From Lichenicoccus sp965276875 (GTDB lineage Bacteria > Pseudomonadota > Alphaproteobacteria > Acetobacterales > Acetobacteraceae): a DNA stretch of 64,000 nt. This document shows, one piece after another, positions 1-8,361 of the stretch. Each line of letters starts with the position of its first letter. The first letter of the stretch is position 1. A model generated the notes under the pieces. The model did not search any database, had not been told where the DNA came from, and saw nothing but the letters and a program-made list of their open reading frames with translations. Made by a program: the position numbers and the translations under genes. The DNA is taken from contig NZ_OZ255701.1 in assembly GCF_965276875.1 (NCBI RefSeq), positions 496,001 to 560,000 on the forward strand, given 5' to 3'.

Positions 1-1
1 G

Positions 2-331
2 AGCCTGCGCTGCCTCGCGCGCTATTACGGCACCGGGCTGACGGTCGAGTGCCCAGTCGGCTCGGGCAGGACGGCGAGCCTTGGCGAGGTGGCGGCCGAA
101 CTCTCCCGTCGGCTGGTGGGGCTGTTCACCCGCGACCGCGACGGACGCCGTGCGATCCACGGCACGCAACCGACCCTGCAATCCGACCCCGCGTTCCGCG
201 ATCTCGTGCTGTTCTATGAATATTTCGACGGCGATAACGGCCGCGGCGTCGGCGCCTCGCACCAGACCGGCTGGTCCGGCCTGGTCGCCCTATTGGTTCA
301 GCAACTCCGTTCCGGTTCCAGTCCAATATAG
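2..331 (+). CDS. GH63-like glucosidase, C-terminal fragment (5' end outside window)
   Basis: The reading frame is open from the first bases of the window and ends at TAG 329-331, so only about the last 109 residues of a larger protein are present. The tail carries the run LVLFYEYFDGDNGRG followed by GASHQTGWSG and a hydrophobic LVALLVQQL end. I recognise this as the C-terminal signature of bacterial GH63 / mannosylglycerate-hydrolase-like (alpha/alpha)6-barrel glycosidases. Proteins of this family hydrolyse alpha-glucosides or glucosyl/mannosyl-glycerate type compounds in the cytoplasm. Substrate specificity cannot be judged from this fragment. An internal GTG at 89 is not a real start because coding continues upstream of it. 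Confidence 0.75.
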   Translation, partial: SLRCLARYYGTGLTVECPVGSGRTASLGEVAAELSRRLVGLFTRDRDGRRAIHGTQPTLQSDPAFRDLVLFYEYFDGDNGRGVGASHQTGWSGLVALLVQQLRSGSSPI

Positions 332-354
332 AAAGCTGCGTCTCGCTTTCCTAT
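328..354. terminator. Hairpin at the stop codon of the GH63-like gene
   Basis: An imperfect stem of about nine pairs (ATAG-AAAGC against GCTTTCCTAT, one bulged base) with an eight-base loop overlaps the stop codon. It lacks a clear T-run, so it is only a candidate terminator or 3'-end stabilising structure. Confidence 0.3.
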
Positions 355-528
355 AAACACGCGGAATTCTAAATATAAATTATGTCCCGAATACGTTATA
401 TCGATGTGACTTAGAACTCTATTGGACAATTCTGATCTAAATCGGTAAGTCGGCAAGCATCGTTGCCGGTACTCGGCCGATCGCCAGGCAGTGTGCCGCC
501 GCACGCCTTGATTAGGGATTGTCTCGCG
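332..528 (+). promoter_or_regulatory. AT-rich leader region upstream of the giant adhesin
   Basis: This 197-base gap is strikingly richer in A and T than the surrounding coding DNA, particularly between about 365 and 445. It is the only place a promoter for the adhesin could lie. No convincing paired -35/-10 hexamers stand out; a TTGGAC at about 423-428 is the best -35-like string. The AT-richness could reflect silencing or curvature-dependent regulation, but that is inference. Confidence 0.3.
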
Positions 529-3500
529 ATGACCAATTACACCGTCAGCTCGGGTGCTACGAGTTCAGGTATCACGCTGAACGGCGGCGATAGCGAGACC
601 GTCCTGTCCGGCGGCACTGCCGCCAACACCGTCATCAACAGCGGCGGCGTCGAAACGCTTGCCCCAGGTGCTCTCGCCTCGGGCGGCACGATCCACGCGG
701 GCGGCGTGCTGTCCGCCGGCGCCGGCCGGCTGAGCGGCACCATCAACGACGCCGGCACGATCCTTGGCGGCTCGTCATCGAGTGGCGGCACCCAGCAAAT
801 CACCATCGCCTCCGGTGGCCTGATCTCAGGGGATGTGATCGACGGGAACGGAACGGTCGCCGTCTCCGCCGGGGGCGTGGCCTCGGGCATTACGGAGTAC
901 GGCACCACCTACTCCGGGATACAGGTCTCTTCCGGCGGCCTGACCGTGGCCGACAACGTTTATGGCGGCGCGGTCGAGGTCGTCTACTCAGGCGGCGTCG
1001 CCAGCGGCACCGTGATCGGCTCGGGCGGAACGCAGACCCTGTCGGCCGGCGGTGTCTCACGGCAGAGCATCGTCTCCTCCGGCGGCGTCGAGCTGGTGAC
1101 CTCGGGCGCGACCGCGAGCGGCGCCACGATCGGCGCCGGCGGCGTCCTGTCCGCCAGCAATTTCGGCACCGTCAGCAGCGCCACCGTCCAGTCGGGTGGC
1201 ACGCTGATCATGGACGGCGGCACCACCGCGGTCGGCACCGTGATCAGCGCGGGCGGCTTGGCGATCTTCAGGTCCGGCGACACGCCATCGGTCGACACGA
1301 ATACGACCGTGCTCAGCGGCGGCGCCATCGAGTTCCAGAGCGGCGCCGCCGTCACCAACGGGCTGGTGTTCTCCGGCGGCACGGAAATCCTGGCCTATGG
1401 CATCACCGTCTCGAACCTGACAGCGACGCAGACCGGCCTGAACACCCTTGTGGTTTCGTCCGGCAGCAAGGCGGTGAACGCCACCGTCGACAGCGGCGCG
1501 ACCGTGATCGTGAGCTCCAGCGGATTGCTGGGGGGCGGCACCATACAGGCCGGAGGCGTCGTATCGGCAGGCATCGGCGTGCTGAGCGGCCTATTCAGCG
1601 ACTCCGGCACCATCGTTGCCGGTTCGGCCTTCAGCGGCGGAACCATGGAGGTCGACGTCACCTCCGGCGGCCTGATCTACGGCTTCGTCATGTCGGGCGG
1701 CGGCAAGGTGGTGGTCAGCGCCGGCGGCGTCGCCTACGGCGTGGCCGCCTTCAACAACAATTCTTCGGCGCTGCAGGTCTCCTCCGGCGGCCTGACCATC
1801 AATGACACGGTCTCCGGCGGCAGCAGCGAGGTCGTCTCCTCGGGCGGCGTAGCGCAAGGCACCATCGTCCGCTCGGGGGGAGCGCAATATGTCTCTTCCG
1901 GGGGCACCGCGAGTGGCACGGTGCTCAGCGCCGGCGGCGTCCAAAGACTCAGCGCCGGCGGCATCGCCAGCGGCAGCCTAATCGGCTTAGGCGGCACCGA
2001 GTACGTCTCCTCCGGCGCCATCTCGATCAACGACGCGGTCTCCAGCAATGGCGCGGAAATCGTCACCGCCCAGGGCGTCACCAGCAGCACGCTGCTCACC
2101 TCTGGTGGCCGCGAGATCGTCAGCTCCGGCGGCGTCGCCTCCGGCTCGGTAATCGAGGCGGGTGGAACGCAAACGCTGTCGGCGGCCGGTGTCTCACGGC
2201 AAAGCATCGTCTCCTCCGGAGGTGTCGAGCTGGTGACCTCGGGCGCGACGGCAAGCGGGGCCGTGATCGACGCCGGTGGCATCGTATCCGCCACCGAGTC
2301 AGGCACCGTCAGCGGTGCGACCGTCGGCTCGGGCGGCGTGCTGTTCATGAACGGCGGCACCACCGCCGTCGGCACGGTGATCAGCTCGGGCGGCTTGGCG
2401 GTCATCCAGTCCGGCGCCACGCCCTCGTCCGACACCAACACGACCGTGCTCAGCGGCGGCGCCATCGAGTTCCAGAGCGGCGGGGCGGTCACCAGCAACC
2501 TGGTGTTTTCCGGGGGCACCGAAATCCTCGCCGACGGGATCACCGTCTCGGGACTGGTCGCGACCCAGGCGGCCCTGAACACCATCATCGTCTCGTCCGG
2601 CAGCACGGCGGTCAGCGCCACCGTCAACAGCGGCGCCACCCTGATCGTCTCGTCTGGCGCCGTCGCGAGCAACAGCATCGTGGCCGGCGGCGGCACCGCA
2701 ATCCTGGCCGGCTCCGGCGAGGTCGTCGCCGGCACGGTCCTGGCCGGCGGCGTGCTGTCGGCGGGTTCCGGCCTGCTGAGCGGCAGCATCCTCGATACCG
2801 GCACGATCCTCGGCGGCGCCGCGGTGAGCAGCGGGCTGATCGACATCTATGTCAGCTCCGGCGGCCTGATCTCTGGCACGCGCCTGGTCTCCGGCGGCAC
2901 CGTGCATGTCGGCGCCGGCGGCGTCGCCTCGGGCCTGGTTGCCATCAACAACCCCTACACGCCGGTGCAGGTCTCCTCCGGAGGCACCACCGTGAACACC
3001 ATGATCTCCGGCGGCACCATCGAAGCCGTCTCCTCCGGTGGCCTGGCGAGCGGCACCATCATCGGCTCCGGCGCAACCTTGAGCATCGCCTCGGGTGCGA
3101 TCGGCAGCGGTAGCGTGATCAGCTCGGGCGGTAACGAGAGCATCGCCTCAGGCGGCCTCGTCGAGGGCACGATGATCAGCAGCGGCGCCAGCGAGACAGT
3201 CGGCGCGGGCGCCACCGCATCGGGCAGCGTGGTCAGCTCCGGGGGCACCCAGAAGGTCTTGGGAGGCGGCTTTGCCACCGCCACGACCATCGCCTCCGGC
3301 GGCACCGAGACCGTCAATGCCGGCGGCGACGTCATCCGCACACTCATCGCCGGGGGCACCCTGCAGCTCAATACCGGTGCCCTGGTCGGCGGCGGCGTCT
3401 CGTTTGCGTCCGGCACGATAGGCACCCTGGCAACCAGCGCCGGAGCGATCGACGGGGTCACCGTCTCCGGCTTCACCCTCGGCGACGCAATCGTGCTGAG

Positions 3501-5712
3501 CGGCTCGCAGTACAGCAGCAGCGCCGACAGCCTGACCGTGGACTCCGGCGGTGCCGTTACGGTCTCGGATGGCTCCACCACCTACACTCTGACCGTCGCG
3601 GGCGCGACCACCAACAGCCTGATGCTGTCGGGCACCGCCACCGGCCAGCTTGAGATCGTCACCTCTCCCAACATCATCGTCAGTTCCGGCCAGGTCAGCA
3701 GCGGCTCGGTCGGCTCGGGCGTCACCGAGACCGTGCTCAGCGGCGGCCAGACCGTGGATCTGGCCATCGGCAGCGGCGGCCAGGAGGTGATCAGCGCCGG
3801 CGGCAGCGGGCTCGGCACCGTGGTTACGGGAGGCGTCGTCAACGACAGTGGCGTGATGTCCGGGGGAACGCTCAACGGTGGAACGATCAATGTTGGCGCC
3901 TCCGGAGTGACCAGCGACCTCGTGATGAACAATGGCGAGGAGTTCGTCTCCTCCGGTGGACTGAGCGTGGGCACGGTGCTGTCCGGCGGGTTGGAGGAAT
4001 ATGTCGGCGCCGGCGGCATCGCTCGCGGCACCGACGTCATCGCGGGCAACCTTGAGGTCTATTCGGGTGGTCTCGCGACCGACGCCAATTCCGAAAATGG
4101 GAGCGTCATCAACGTCCAAGCAGGAGGCATCGTCAGCGGCGGGATCCAGGCGGGAACCTACAACTTTGTCTTGGGCGAGGAACTCGGCGTCACCGTCGAG
4201 AACGGTTGCCTGGCTTATGTTGAATCCGGAGGCTATGCCTCGGGGCTCACGATCGACAGCGGCGACGTGCAGATGCTTGCGGGCGGCAACAGCAGCGACG
4301 TCAGCGTCGTCAGTGGTGGCTTCTTCGGGGTCAACTCGGGAGGTGCCGCCGATATCCTGATCGTCGGCTCCGGCGGCAGCGCCACCATCTCCGCCGGAGG
4401 ACTTGCCAGCTTTGCCACGATCTCGGGCGGTACGCTGACCGTCCTGAACGGCGACGATCTGACCGGAACCACCGCTTTCGCCAACGGGACGTCCGGCACC
4501 CTCGTGGTCGGACCCCCTGTCAGTTCGACGATTAACGTGTCGGGCTTCGACGTGGGCGACGCCATCGTGCTCAGCGGCCAGACCAGTGCTGCCGCGGACA
4601 CCCTGACGGTCGGCTCGGGCGGCCTGGTCACGGTCTCCGGCGGGACGGGCGGCCCCTACCAGTTCAGCATCGCCGGTGCCACGGCCGGCAACCTGCACCT
4701 CACCACGTCACCGAGCAATCAGGTGGAGCTGGTGTCGACCGCCTGCTTCCTGCCCGGCACCGCGATTGCGACACCGCGCGGCGAGGTCGCCGTCGAGAGA
4801 TTGCGCGCGGGCGACATGGTGAGCCGCCTGGTCAACGGCAGGACCACCCGTGCCCGCGTCGTCTGGGTCGGCAGCAACAGCATCGACGTCGCAAGCCAGG
4901 CAAGTCCGCGTGACGCCTATCCGGTGCGCGTGCGACGCGGCGCCTTCGGTGTGGACCTGCCGAAGCGCGACCTGCTGCTGACGCCGGAACATTGCCTGTT
5001 CGTCGAGGGACGGCTGATCCCGGTGCGCATGCTGGTCAACGGACGCTCCATCGTCATCGACGAGAGCTTCATCCACTATCGCTACCACCATGTCGAACTG
5101 GCCCGGCACGGCATCCTGCTGGCGGAGGGTTTGCCGGCGGAGAGCTATCTCGATACCGGCAATCGCGACATGTTTGCCGAGCCCGGCACCCGCGCCGCAC
5201 CGCAGATGCCGGGGGCGCCGCTGGCGGTCGACCGCGCCACGGTGGAGCCGATCTGGCAGCGTCTGGCGCTGGGGGCGGCAAGCCTTGGCTTTGAGGCCGG
5301 GTTGCCGGGGGCGCCGGTCATGACGCAGGAGCCCGCGCTGCGGCTGCTGCTCGACGACGGGCAAATGCTGGCAGCGGACTGGTTCGATGCGGCGCGCTAC
5401 ATGTTCCGCATCCCGCGCAACCGTCAGGCCATACGGCTGCTGTCGCGGGCGGCGGCGCCGAGCGAGACGATTGGGCCGTTCGTAGACGATCGTCGCCGCC
5501 TCGGCGTCGCGGTCGAGAAGCTATGGGCCTGGGACGGCAGCCAATGCGTCGTCCACGACGCTGCCGGCTGCCTTGGCGCCGGCTGGCACGACCTGGAAAA
5601 TGGTTCCCGTTGGACCAACGGTGCCGCGGACCTCGACCTGCCGAAGGCGGGCGACACGGGAGGCTTGCTGCATGTGGCCCTGAGGGGGGTGGCGCGATAT
5701 CCGCTTGCCTGA
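529..5712 (+). CDS. Giant AIDA-type repeat adhesin with C-terminal Hint domain
   Basis: A 1727-residue protein, starting at ATG 529 (an upstream in-frame ATG at 463 would add 22 atypical residues). Residues about 5-1390 are strand-loop-strand repeats of the AIDA-I passenger type, with recurrent SSGG..SG and GGVASGT motifs and almost no Cys, Lys or Trp. An 85-residue non-repeat module ending each block occurs twice (bases 3397-3672 and 4471-4743; key string GDAIVLSG). From Cys1406 (ACFLPGTAI) begins a Hint_2-type domain with the block-B motif TPEH (Thr1485, His1488), followed by about 180 residues of unrecognised tail. There is no autotransporter beta-barrel, no Sec signal and no LPXTG-like anchor. 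By family knowledge the repeats form a beta-solenoid surface adhesin and Hint domains cleave their own peptide bond at the Cys. Inferred role: a surface or secreted adhesin, possibly type I secreted and processed or anchored by the Hint step. Confidence 0.85.
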   Translation: MTNYTVSSGATSSGITLNGGDSETVLSGGTAANTVINSGGVETLAPGALASGGTIHAGGVLSAGAGRLSGTINDAGTILGGSSSSGGTQQITIASGGLISGDVIDGNGTVAVSAGGVASGITEYGTTYSGIQVSSGGLTVADNVYGGAVEVVYSGGVASGTVIGSGGTQTLSAGGVSRQSIVSSGGVELVTSGATASGATIGAGGVLSASNFGTVSSATVQSGGTLIMDGGTTAVGTVISAGGLAIFRSGDTPSVDTNTTVLSGGAIEFQSGAAVTNGLVFSGGTEILAYGITVSNLTATQTGLNTLVVSSGSKAVNATVDSGATVIVSSSGLLGGGTIQAGGVVSAGIGVLSGLFSDSGTIVAGSAFSGGTMEVDVTSGGLIYGFVMSGGGKVVVSAGGVAYGVAAFNNNSSALQVSSGGLTINDTVSGGSSEVVSSGGVAQGTIVRSGGAQYVSSGGTASGTVLSAGGVQRLSAGGIASGSLIGLGGTEYVSSGAISINDAVSSNGAEIVTAQGVTSSTLLTSGGREIVSSGGVASGSVIEAGGTQTLSAAGVSRQSIVSSGGVELVTSGATASGAVIDAGGIVSATESGTVSGATVGSGGVLFMNGGTTAVGTVISSGGLAVIQSGATPSSDTNTTVLSGGAIEFQSGGAVTSNLVFSGGTEILADGITVSGLVATQAALNTIIVSSGSTAVSATVNSGATLIVSSGAVASNSIVAGGGTAILAGSGEVVAGTVLAGGVLSAGSGLLSGSILDTGTILGGAAVSSGLIDIYVSSGGLISGTRLVSGGTVHVGAGGVASGLVAINNPYTPVQVSSGGTTVNTMISGGTIEAVSSGGLASGTIIGSGATLSIASGAIGSGSVISSGGNESIASGGLVEGTMISSGASETVGAGATASGSVVSSGGTQKVLGGGFATATTIASGGTETVNAGGDVIRTLIAGGTLQLNTGALVGGGVSFASGTIGTLATSAGAIDGVTVSGFTLGDAIVLSGSQYSSSADSLTVDSGGAVTVSDGSTTYTLTVAGATTNSLMLSGTATGQLEIVTSPNIIVSSGQVSSGSVGSGVTETVLSGGQTVDLAIGSGGQEVISAGGSGLGTVVTGGVVNDSGVMSGGTLNGGTINVGASGVTSDLVMNNGEEFVSSGGLSVGTVLSGGLEEYVGAGGIARGTDVIAGNLEVYSGGLATDANSENGSVINVQAGGIVSGGIQAGTYNFVLGEELGVTVENGCLAYVESGGYASGLTIDSGDVQMLAGGNSSDVSVVSGGFFGVNSGGAADILIVGSGGSATISAGGLASFATISGGTLTVLNGDDLTGTTAFANGTSGTLVVGPPVSSTINVSGFDVGDAIVLSGQTSAAADTLTVGSGGLVTVSGGTGGPYQFSIAGATAGNLHLTTSPSNQVELVSTACFLPGTAIATPRGEVAVERLRAGDMVSRLVNGRTTRARVVWVGSNSIDVASQASPRDAYPVRVRRGAFGVDLPKRDLLLTPEHCLFVEGRLIPVRMLVNGRSIVIDESFIHYRYHHVELARHGILLAEGLPAESYLDTGNRDMFAEPGTRAAPQMPGAPLAVDRATVEPIWQRLALGAASLGFEAGLPGAPVMTQEPALRLLLDDGQMLAADWFDAARYMFRIPRNRQAIRLLSRAAAPSETIGPFVDDRRRLGVAVEKLWAWDGSQCVVHDAAGCLGAGWHDLENGSRWTNGAADLDLPKAGDTGGLLHVALRGVARYPLA
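1024..1518 (+). repeat. Adhesin long internal repeat, copy 1
   Basis: About 495 bases of the adhesin gene recur downstream (2161-2655) at a constant offset of 1137 bases, that is 379 codons, without indels. Matching landmarks include the start string GTQTLSA, GGVSRQSIVSS versus AGVSRQSIVSS, TNTTVLSGGAIEFQSG and the end SGATVIVSS. This is a recent in-frame duplication on top of the short AIDA repeats. Confidence 0.8.
2161..2655 (+). repeat. Adhesin long internal repeat, copy 2
   Basis: Second copy of the 495-base duplicated block at 1024-1518, diverged by scattered substitutions, many synonymous. It keeps TNTTVLSGGAIEFQSG unchanged. Confidence 0.8.
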
Positions 5713-5721
5713 ACGCCTTGC

Positions 5722-6672
5722 CTACCCCTCAGCGCGCGGCTTCGGCCGTACGCCCAGGATATGGGCAATGGCGTAGGTCAGGTCGGGGCGGTTGAGCGTG
5801 TAGAAGTGGAACTCGTCGACGCCGTTGGCCTGTAGCAGGCGGACCTGCTCGGCGGCGACGACGGCGCCGACCATGCGGCGTAGCTCAGGCTGCTCGTCGC
5901 TGCCGGCGAACATCGCATCCAGCCAAGCCGGGATCGTGGCACCGCAACTCTGCGCGAAGCGGCGCGCCGAGGCAAAGTTGGAGACCGGCATGATCCCCGG
6001 CACCACGGGTGCTGTAATGCCCGCGGCGAGGCAGCGGTCGAGAAAGCGCAGGAACACCTCGGCCTCGAAGAACACCTGGGTGATCGCGCGGCTGGCGCCG
6101 GCATCGAGCTTGCGCTTGAGATTGTCGAGGTCGGCCTGCGGGTTGGCCGCCATCGGATGCACCTCCGGGTAGGCGGCGACCGAGATCTCGAAATCGGCGA
6201 CGCGCTTCAGGCCCGCGACCAGATCGGCAGCACTATCGTAGCCATCCGCGTGCGCCTCGAACGCTCCGCCGTCGGGCGGGTCGCCGCGCAATGCCACGAT
6301 GTGACGCACGCCTTCCTGCCAGTATTGCCGCGCCACGTCGTCGACCGCGCCGCATGCGGCCCCCACGCACGTCAGGTGCGCCGCCGGCACCAACGTGGTC
6401 TCGCGCACCAGGCGCGCCACGGTTTCGTGGGTGCGGCTCTGGGTCGAGCCGCCGGCACCGTAGGTGACCGAGACGAAGCTCGGGGCGAGCGGCTCCAGCC
6501 GGCGAATGGCGGCCCAGAGCTGCGCCTCCAGCGCCTCGGTGCGCGGCGGGAAGAACTCGAACGAAAGCACCGGCGGACGCTCGCGCGACGGCGCCGGCAA
6601 GCCCTTGAAGCGCGGGCCGGTTAGCCAGCGCTCGAGCGGCGCGAGTTGGAAGTCGCGGTCGGAATTGGGCAT
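5722..6672 (-). CDS. metF: Methylenetetrahydrofolate reductase
   Basis: A 316-residue MetF, which reduces 5,10-methylenetetrahydrofolate to 5-methyltetrahydrofolate with FAD, feeding methionine synthase in the cytoplasm. Family motifs are clear: LSFEFFPPRT near residue 40 (with the conserved Glu), TYGAGGSTQSRT near 75, and a C-terminal YTLNRPDLTYAI. The start ATG at 6672 (MPNSDRDF) was chosen because the 28 codons upstream of it are not family-like. It is convergent with the adhesin, with only 9 bases between stops, and divergent from mlaA. Length fits bacterial single-domain MetF without the eukaryotic regulatory domain. No methionine-responsive riboswitch was recognised upstream. Confidence 0.93.
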   Translation of the reverse strand: MPNSDRDFQLAPLERWLTGPRFKGLPAPSRERPPVLSFEFFPPRTEALEAQLWAAIRRLEPLAPSFVSVTYGAGGSTQSRTHETVARLVRETTLVPAAHLTCVGAACGAVDDVARQYWQEGVRHIVALRGDPPDGGAFEAHADGYDSAADLVAGLKRVADFEISVAAYPEVHPMAANPQADLDNLKRKLDAGASRAITQVFFEAEVFLRFLDRCLAAGITAPVVPGIMPVSNFASARRFAQSCGATIPAWLDAMFAGSDEQPELRRMVGAVVAAEQVRLLQANGVDEFHFYTLNRPDLTYAIAHILGVRPKPRAEG

Positions 6673-6843
6673 GCGCGGAGGTCCGTTGAGCGGAGCGGCA
6701 TGGTACGCGAGCAACAGGCTGCGTGCAATTCGCGCGTTTAACGGCAGCCAGCGCACGGATTGCGCGTAGCAGCATCCATGTTAGACAGGGAACGCTGGAT
6801 GACCGAGCGGTCATGCGGCAAGCCTCGCGAGACCGAACCAGGG

Positions 6844-7662
6844 ATGACGATGCGCGCGCAAACGAAACAGAAGGCGGCGGCACAGAAGGCGGCGGCCGGG
6901 TGGATCAGGAACGCGGCCGCCGGGGGCGTCGTGGCGGCGGCCCTGCTGTCGCTCAGCGGCTGCGCCACCCCGCCCAAGGACCCGGCGGCACTCTCCGAAT
7001 ACCGCGCCAACGACGATCCGCTGGAGCCGACCAACCGCTTCTTCTATCGTGTCAACAACACTGTCGACCGCTATACCCTCAAGCCGGTGGCGCAGGCCTA
7101 TGTCGATGTGCTGCCGGTCCCGGTACGCACCGGCGTGCACGACGTGCTCAGCAACTTCGCCGCACCGACGCGGCTTGCCAACGATGTGCTCGAGGCGAAG
7201 TCGCGGCGTGCCGGCACCACCTTCATGCGCTTCCTGATCAATTCCACGGTTGGCGTCGCGGGCATCTTCGACGTCGCGCGCGACTGGGGCTACCCGGGAC
7301 ATGAGAATGACGGCGGCATTACGCTGGCGATCTGGGGTGTGCCGAGCGGGCCCTACCTCTATCTGCCCTTGCTGGGGCCGAACTCGCCACGCAGCGCCGG
7401 CGGCTTCGTCATGGACGTCGCTTTGTCGCCGCTCACCTACGTGCCGAAAGGTTACGGCTTGCTGACCCTGAACGACGCCCTCTACGGTGTTACCATCGTC
7501 GATGCGCGTGCCAGGGTGCTGGGTGAATTCGAACAGATCAACAACAATTATCTCGACCCGTACGCCGCGCTGCGCAGCCTCTACAGGCAGCACCGGCAAG
7601 CGGAGATCGAGGAGGTTCGCCAGGATAACCAGACAACGACGCCGGACTGGTACACCCACTGA
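6844..7662 (+). CDS. mlaA: MlaA (VacJ) family outer-membrane phospholipid-transport lipoprotein
   Basis: A 272-residue lipoprotein. After a charged N-terminus and hydrophobic stretch there is a lipobox LSGC with the lipidated Cys at residue 40 (start ATG 6844; ATG 6850 is an alternative). The mature part has the MlaA hallmarks DPLEPTNRFFY, FINSTVGVAGIFD and GPYLYLPLLGP. By family knowledge MlaA sits in the outer membrane, removes mislocalised phospholipid from the outer leaflet and hands it to MlaC. The next gene, 14 bases on, is mlaC, so this is a mlaA-mlaC pair; the inner-membrane MlaFEDB complex is not in the window. Confidence 0.9.
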   Translation: MTMRAQTKQKAAAQKAAAGWIRNAAAGGVVAAALLSLSGCATPPKDPAALSEYRANDDPLEPTNRFFYRVNNTVDRYTLKPVAQAYVDVLPVPVRTGVHDVLSNFAAPTRLANDVLEAKSRRAGTTFMRFLINSTVGVAGIFDVARDWGYPGHENDGGITLAIWGVPSGPYLYLPLLGPNSPRSAGGFVMDVALSPLTYVPKGYGLLTLNDALYGVTIVDARARVLGEFEQINNNYLDPYAALRSLYRQHRQAEIEEVRQDNQTTTPDWYTH

Positions 7663-7676
7663 TCGGGACTGATGCG

Positions 7677-8297
7677 ATGCCGACCACCCTGACCCGCCGA
7701 CATGCCCTCGCCTTGATCGGCGCCACCATCATCCTTGCGACGCCGCTGTCCTCGGCCATGGCGCAGCAGGGCGGCAGTGACGCCGACTTTATCCGCCGGC
7801 TCGCCGCCAAGATGACCGCGATCCTCAACAGCTCGGCGCCGATGGTGCAAAAACAGCACCAACTCCTGCCGCTGATCGACGATTATATCGACGTCAGCGG
7901 CATTGCCCGCTTCTCGCTCAGCCATTATTGGCACGCCGCGACTCCGGCGCAGCAGCAGCAGTTCATGACGCTCTTTCACCGTGTCCTGTTCAACAACATC
8001 CTCGGCAAGATGGGCCAGTTCAAGGGCGTGGCGCTGGACGTCGAGGGAACGACCCCGCACGGGCCGGGCAGCAGCGTGGTCAACACCCGGATCACGCGGC
8101 CAGGGCAGCCACCGCTGGCCGCGCAATGGGTTGTCAGCCAGGTCGACGGCAAGCAGAAAATCACCGACGTGATCGGCGAGGGCGTCAGCCTGAAGATCAC
8201 CGAACGCGGCGACTACACCAGCTATCTCGGCCGTCACGGCGGCAGCATCGCGGAACTGCTCAAGGCCATGGAACGCCAGGCCGCGCACCAGTCGTGA
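7677..8297 (+). CDS. mlaC: MlaC-like periplasmic phospholipid-binding protein
   Basis: A 206-residue Ttg2D/MlaC-family protein. It opens with a twin-arginine-like segment (TRRHALALIG) and a signal peptide probably cleaved after AMA-Q. The mature part shows the family pattern, including DYIDVSGIARFSLSHYW and a C-terminal beta-rich segment (ITDVIGEGVSLKITERGDY). It should carry phospholipid across the periplasm between MlaA and the MlaFEDB complex. It follows mlaA by 14 bases and precedes cyoA by 64 bases. Confidence 0.9.
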   Translation: MPTTLTRRHALALIGATIILATPLSSAMAQQGGSDADFIRRLAAKMTAILNSSAPMVQKQHQLLPLIDDYIDVSGIARFSLSHYWHAATPAQQQQFMTLFHRVLFNNILGKMGQFKGVALDVEGTTPHGPGSSVVNTRITRPGQPPLAAQWVVSQVDGKQKITDVIGEGVSLKITERGDYTSYLGRHGGSIAELLKAMERQAAHQS

Positions 8298-8361
8298 GAG
8301 CCGGAACCGGCAAACCCACGGCGTGTTGAGGCTGCCGAAGGCGGCGTCACGAAGAGGCAGT

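Noticed and set aside
2299..4698. Long minus-strand frames opposite the adhesin (up to 516 codons)
   Set aside because: They are shadows of repetitive GC-rich codons (repeated GAT/GCC patterns), show no domain, and disappear where the adhesin repeats end.
529..4740. The adhesin repeats as a CRISPR-like or tandem DNA array
   Set aside because: Repeat units are degenerate, in frame and protein-level (about 20 residues); there are no uniform direct repeats with unique spacers.
6673..6843. Possible SAM or SAH riboswitch upstream of metF
   Set aside because: The 5' region has no recognisable conserved core of these riboswitches.
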